The notes under the pieces were generated by a model that made no database searches, had not been told where the DNA came from, and saw only the letters and a program-made list of their open reading frames with translations. A stretch of DNA of 10,088 nt, taken from assembly GCA_016763955.1 (NCBI GenBank), contig JAESSU010000029.1, positions 1 through 10,088 on the forward strand. The letters run 5' to 3'. Of this stretch, positions 7,265 through 10,088 are shown in pieces. Made by a program: the position numbers and the translations under genes. The stretch comes from Phycisphaeraceae bacterium. Its GTDB lineage: Bacteria; Planctomycetota; Phycisphaerae; Phycisphaerales; Phycisphaeraceae. Within the stretch, counting starts at the first letter, position 1. Every line of letters begins with the position of its first letter.

Positions 7265-9103
7265 ATGCGGGCAATAAAGATGAATCGTTTGAATCCAACA
7301 TCAAAATTGATCGTAAAAAATATGCGTGGCCAGATCGGCCAGCGTTACGAAGCAACTTGGCGGAACAATCTACTAAAGCTGGATTGGGATGGCGAGTTTC
7401 TAAAACCATTTGCCGAAAAAACAGCGACCAGTGGATACGTCGGTTTGGGCAAATGCGTTGATGCTTTGGTGCGATTTACAGCAATGACGCAAGACCCTAC
7501 CTTGCTCGCTTTGCGAACGCATGTGATTGATACCATGCTCAAGTGCCAGACACCCCAGGGGTACCTGGGGTTGTATGCGCCAAAGGCACGGACCATGCAG
7601 CTTTGGGATATCCATGAATTGGCGTATGTCCTTTGGGGCTTGCTTACTGACTGGGCGTATTTCCAACATAAACCTTCACGTTCTGCTGCGATCAAGTTGG
7701 GGGAGTATTTACTTAAGCAGATGGCTGATGTCGATCCCACGCAACTGTTAAATGGTGATCAAGATTCCGTCGCTCAAGAGCTAAATATCATTGGCCTTGA
7801 TCGCTCGTTGTTGGCGTTAACGCAAGTGACGGGTGATGTGCGGTATCAGAATTATGTGGTGACGAAGTTAAAAATTGAAACATGGGATTTGCCGATTGTT
7901 TTAGAGAGGCATGGCAAAATCGAAGGTCATGCATATGCATATTTAACACGATGTTTAGCACAACTGGATCTCTACGAACAAACAAAAAATAACGAATTAT
8001 TAAAGCAAACACGCCAAGCAATGTTCTTTCTTGTTCATTCATTAGGACTTGTGATAACAGGGTCTTGTAGCATTAGTGAGTGCTGGCACGATGATCAACG
8101 TGGCAATGGAGAATTGGCTGAAACGTGTGCAACAGCTTATTTGATTCGTGTGTGTGCAAGGCTTTTGCGTTACGACAACGATGGCAAATGGGCTGATCTA
8201 ATGGAACGCACGATTTACAATGCGTTGTTTGCAGCTCAATCATCTGATGGACGCAAGATTCGATATTACACGCCATTTGAAGGGCCCCGTCAGTATTATG
8301 ACACGGATACCTATTGCTGTCCGAATAATTATCGACGAATTGTTTCTGAGTTGCCTGATTTAATTTACGATTGGCAGGAGCAAATATTACAAGTTAATTT
8401 GTACGAAACCTCTGCTGCGTGTATTGAATTAGCTGATGGTCAGCAGGCAACGATTGAGCAAATAACTAACTATCCTAGTGATGGAGAAATTAATTTTTAC
8501 ATTGAGCTGGATCACGATGCTTGTTTTGCATTGCGACTACGTCAGCCTAGATGGTGCGATGATGCTCATTTGATCATCAATGGCGAACTTCAAAAAGTTG
8601 CTGTTGAGAAGGGGTTTTTGACGATTTTTCGTACTTGGCAATCGAGCGATCATGTGCGATTAACTTTGTCTATCAAACCTCGATTGGTTCAAGGCCTAGC
8701 TAAACAAGCAGGCAAAGTCGCAGTGATGCGCGGCCCGGTGGTGTATTGCGCGCAAGCTAGTCAGATCAATATCAAAAACGTGGACGGCAAGTCGTCTGCT
8801 GTAGATCAAGCCCATGACCTTGGCGCGTTTACGTCGCTTGTTATTCAAGAGCTTCCTCAGACTCAGATGGATTTAAGTGGCCCACCGCTTGTTCTTAAAG
8901 GTCAAGTAGATAGTCCTGATGGATGTCAATGCTACGAAGTTGTCATCCCATTAATGCCGTATCCTGATCCCGATGGTGATAGGACTTATTTCAAAGTCGG
9001 GCCAACTGTTGCGGTTGTCAGAGATCATTTGCTGGCGAAGGAAGTTCAGCAAGATTCGCGTTTAAAGCGACACCATTTTGATCCTGATGCGATTAAGACA
9101 TAG
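7265..9103 (+). CDS. GH127-family glycosidase (beta-L-arabinofuranosidase-like, DUF1680)
   Basis: 612-residue glycoside hydrolase without a signal peptide, so probably cytoplasmic and acting on imported oligosaccharides. ATGs at 7265 and 7280 are both possible starts; neither has a clear ribosome binding site. Residues about 20-385 form the (alpha/alpha)6 barrel: GYVGLGKCVDALVRF, TPQGYLGLY, WDIHELAYVLWGL, EGHAYAYLTRC and GELAETCATAYLIRV are family landmarks. The rest is beta-sandwich. In the characterised enzyme HypBA1 a cysteine nucleophile is held by Zn through Glu-x-Cys and a Cys-Cys pair. Here these are Glu286, Cys288 and Cys351-Cys352 (YCCPNN), with Glu272 (SISECWHD) as likely acid/base. 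The Glu272-Glu286 spacing is 14, against 16 as I recall for HypBA1, and the protein is shorter (about 658 in HypBA1). Exact substrate is uncertain because the family is functionally broad. Confidence 0.88.
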   Translation: MRAIKMNRLNPTSKLIVKNMRGQIGQRYEATWRNNLLKLDWDGEFLKPFAEKTATSGYVGLGKCVDALVRFTAMTQDPTLLALRTHVIDTMLKCQTPQGYLGLYAPKARTMQLWDIHELAYVLWGLLTDWAYFQHKPSRSAAIKLGEYLLKQMADVDPTQLLNGDQDSVAQELNIIGLDRSLLALTQVTGDVRYQNYVVTKLKIETWDLPIVLERHGKIEGHAYAYLTRCLAQLDLYEQTKNNELLKQTRQAMFFLVHSLGLVITGSCSISECWHDDQRGNGELAETCATAYLIRVCARLLRYDNDGKWADLMERTIYNALFAAQSSDGRKIRYYTPFEGPRQYYDTDTYCCPNNYRRIVSELPDLIYDWQEQILQVNLYETSAACIELADGQQATIEQITNYPSDGEINFYIELDHDACFALRLRQPRWCDDAHLIINGELQKVAVEKGFLTIFRTWQSSDHVRLTLSIKPRLVQGLAKQAGKVAVMRGPVVYCAQASQINIKNVDGKSSAVDQAHDLGAFTSLVIQELPQTQMDLSGPPLVLKGQVDSPDGCQCYEVVIPLMPYPDPDGDRTYFKVGPTVAVVRDHLLAKEVQQDSRLKRHHFDPDAIKT

Positions 9104-9148
9104 TGAAAAAAGCAAGGGCATGTCGCAGGAGATTCTTGCCTTGACGGT

Positions 9149-9177
9149 CAGGGCTGTGATATCACGCCTTGTTTTGT
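9149..9177 (+). terminator. Probable Rho-independent terminator after the GH127 gene
   Basis: CAGGGC (9149-9154) pairs with GCCTTG (9166-9171), including one G-U pair. After a bulged T9155, GTG pairs with CAC around the loop ATAT. TTTTGT follows at 9172-9177. It lies about 45 bases after the GH127 stop, which suggests that the NagA-like gene is a separate transcript. The T-run is short and interrupted. Confidence 0.5.
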
Positions 9178-9221
9178 ACGTTTGCTGAGCATATCACCGG
9201 CGAGAATGTCTAATTTCCCAT

Positions 9222-9256
9222 GCATGTATATGGCCAGGAATGCTGTCATTACATGC
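9222..9256. repeat. Perfect 7-bp inverted repeat in the leader of the NagA-like gene
   Basis: GCATGTA (9222-9228) is mirrored by TACATGC (9250-9256) across 21 bases. The left arm overlaps the palindrome CATGCATG (9219-9226). It could be an operator or a long-loop hairpin upstream of the amidohydrolase gene. Nothing else is evident between 9178 and the start at 9361. Confidence 0.35.
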
Positions 9257-9360
9257 TTTTGAACAAAATATATGGGGCTAAAAATCAAAAAAATTTGCAA
9301 TTGCTCTTAGGTGTGGGTAAGTTCTCGACCAAGTTGGCTTCCTTTGGAAAGGGCTCGGTT

Positions 9361-10088
9361 ATGACTCCCACCTCTATTAAAAATGTGCGTTTACTTGAGT
9401 CTGGAAAAGGTATTTCCAAGGGCTCTTTATCTTTTTTAGATGGCAGTATTGTCGCCCAGGTATCTGCTCTGACGACCCTTGATGGCAAGGATTTTTTGCT
9501 CACGCCCGGCTGTATTGACATTCATACACATGGCATTGAGCAATATCTCTACGAGGTCAGTCCAGAACAATTTCTCGCCGCTACCACCTGTTTGGCGCGT
9601 CATGGCACAACCAGTGTCTGCCCCACTTTATACACCGTGATGGACCATGCTTCGCTAGGAAAACTGGAAATACTCGCCAACACCATTGATCAAGTGACAG
9701 ATGTCTGCATCCCGGGATTGCATTTAGAAGGGCCGTTCTTAGGGCTCCCCGGTGCCGGGGCGATGACGCTTGATGGCGATGTGGGTTTGCTTAACGAGTT
9801 ACTCGCAGCAACAGGCAATCGCGTTGCGGTCATGTCGATCGGGCCGGAACAAAAAAATATTGTGCCTGTGATTGAACGATTGGTAGAAGCAGGGGTCATG
9901 CCTTTGATTACGCATACCCGTGCGGACATTGATCAAACGCAAAAAGCCATTGATGCAGGCGCTCGTCATGCAACGCATTTTTACGATGTCTTTCATGTTC
10001 CCGGCCCGGCGAACTCAGGTGTTCGGCCCGTCGGCGCTGTTGAGGTGATTTTGGCAGACCGTCGATGCACGGTCGATTTTATTGCTGA
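9361..10088 (+). CDS. nagA: NagA-like amidohydrolase (N-acetylglucosamine-6-phosphate deacetylase family), 3' end outside window
   Basis: The first 242 residues are present and the gene runs off the window edge. NagA removes acetate from GlcNAc-6-phosphate in the cytoplasm, feeding amino-sugar catabolism or cell-wall recycling. Start 9361 is chosen because AAAGGG lies seven bases upstream and the protein then begins just before the usual first strand; the frame is also open to an ATG at 9253 that lacks a ribosome binding site. Visible family elements are PGCIDIHTHG (49-58, metal-type HxH), GLHLEGPFL (119-127, metal ligand Glu123), ITHTRAD with His185, and ARHATHFYDVF with His206. Departures from E. 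coli NagA are TH-L/F-Y/F-NAM, which reads THFYDVF, and the KGAH substrate loop after the GPF motif, which reads PGAGAM. These may indicate a separate subfamily, so the exact substrate is less certain than the fold. Confidence 0.85.
   Translation, partial: MTPTSIKNVRLLESGKGISKGSLSFLDGSIVAQVSALTTLDGKDFLLTPGCIDIHTHGIEQYLYEVSPEQFLAATTCLARHGTTSVCPTLYTVMDHASLGKLEILANTIDQVTDVCIPGLHLEGPFLGLPGAGAMTLDGDVGLLNELLAATGNRVAVMSIGPEQKNIVPVIERLVEAGVMPLITHTRADIDQTQKAIDAGARHATHFYDVFHVPGPANSGVRPVGAVEVILADRRCTVDFIA

Noticed and set aside
6876..9103. Functional link between the zinc-dependent GH127 enzyme and the metal efflux operon
   Set aside because: Adjacency only: a 389-base gap with its own candidate promoter separates them, and no shared sites were found.
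9253..9360. In-frame N-terminal extension of the NagA-like protein from ATG 9253
   Set aside because: It would add 36 residues with no family similarity and has no ribosome binding site, whereas 9361 is preceded by AAAGGG at good spacing.
9285..9521. 78-codon minus-strand frame near the end of the window
   Set aside because: It overlaps the start of the NagA-like gene, whose forward frame carries clear family motifs through to the window edge.
1..10088. Mobile element, CRISPR array, tRNA or rRNA
   Set aside because: No transposase or integrase motifs, no spaced repeat array, and no cloverleaf or rRNA signature seen on either strand.

Overview
The window comes from a Gram-negative bacterium: it encodes an outer-membrane efflux lipoprotein, a periplasmic adaptor and an inner-membrane RND pump. 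Base composition is moderate, mid-40s % G+C by eye. Genes are close-packed and several have GGAG-type ribosome binding sites. The lineage cannot be fixed from the sequence alone. The NagA-like and GH127 proteins resemble forms I associate with the Planctomycetota/Verrucomicrobiota/Lentisphaerota group, but this is a weak inference.

Region 1 (about 1-6875) is one heavy-metal efflux locus on the + strand. A small exported Cys/His-rich protein (167-595) comes first. It is followed by a CzcC-type outer-membrane lipoprotein (683-2065), a CzcB-type adaptor with a His/Asp-rich N-terminal tail (2099-3379), a CzcA-type RND pump (3403-6537) and a PII-like regulator of the metal-efflux-associated type (6534-6875). 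The last gene overlaps the pump gene by ATGA. CzcCBA would form a proton-driven trans-envelope channel exporting metal cations. The small exported protein and the adaptor's His-rich tail are candidates for periplasmic metal binding. The PII-like protein is a candidate cytoplasmic sensor or modulator of the pump. The pump has an unusual mix of features: a membrane motif lacking the first Asp of CzcA, together with a porter domain lacking the CusA methionines.

Region 2 (6876-7264) is a 389-base gap with no convincing gene. It has an AT-rich promoter-like end before the next gene and a doubtful antisense ORF.

Region 3 (7265-10088) is carbohydrate related. A cytoplasmic GH127-type (beta-L-arabinofuranosidase-like) glycosidase has the Glu-Cys-Cys-Cys zinc/nucleophile set intact (7265-9103). 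A plausible terminator follows (about 9149-9177). Next is the first 242 codons of a NagA-like amidohydrolase (9361 to the window end), which runs off the edge. The two regions show no clear functional link. The most interesting parts are the accessory genes flanking czcCBA, the paired alternative hairpins between the first gene and czcC, and the divergent NagA-like protein.
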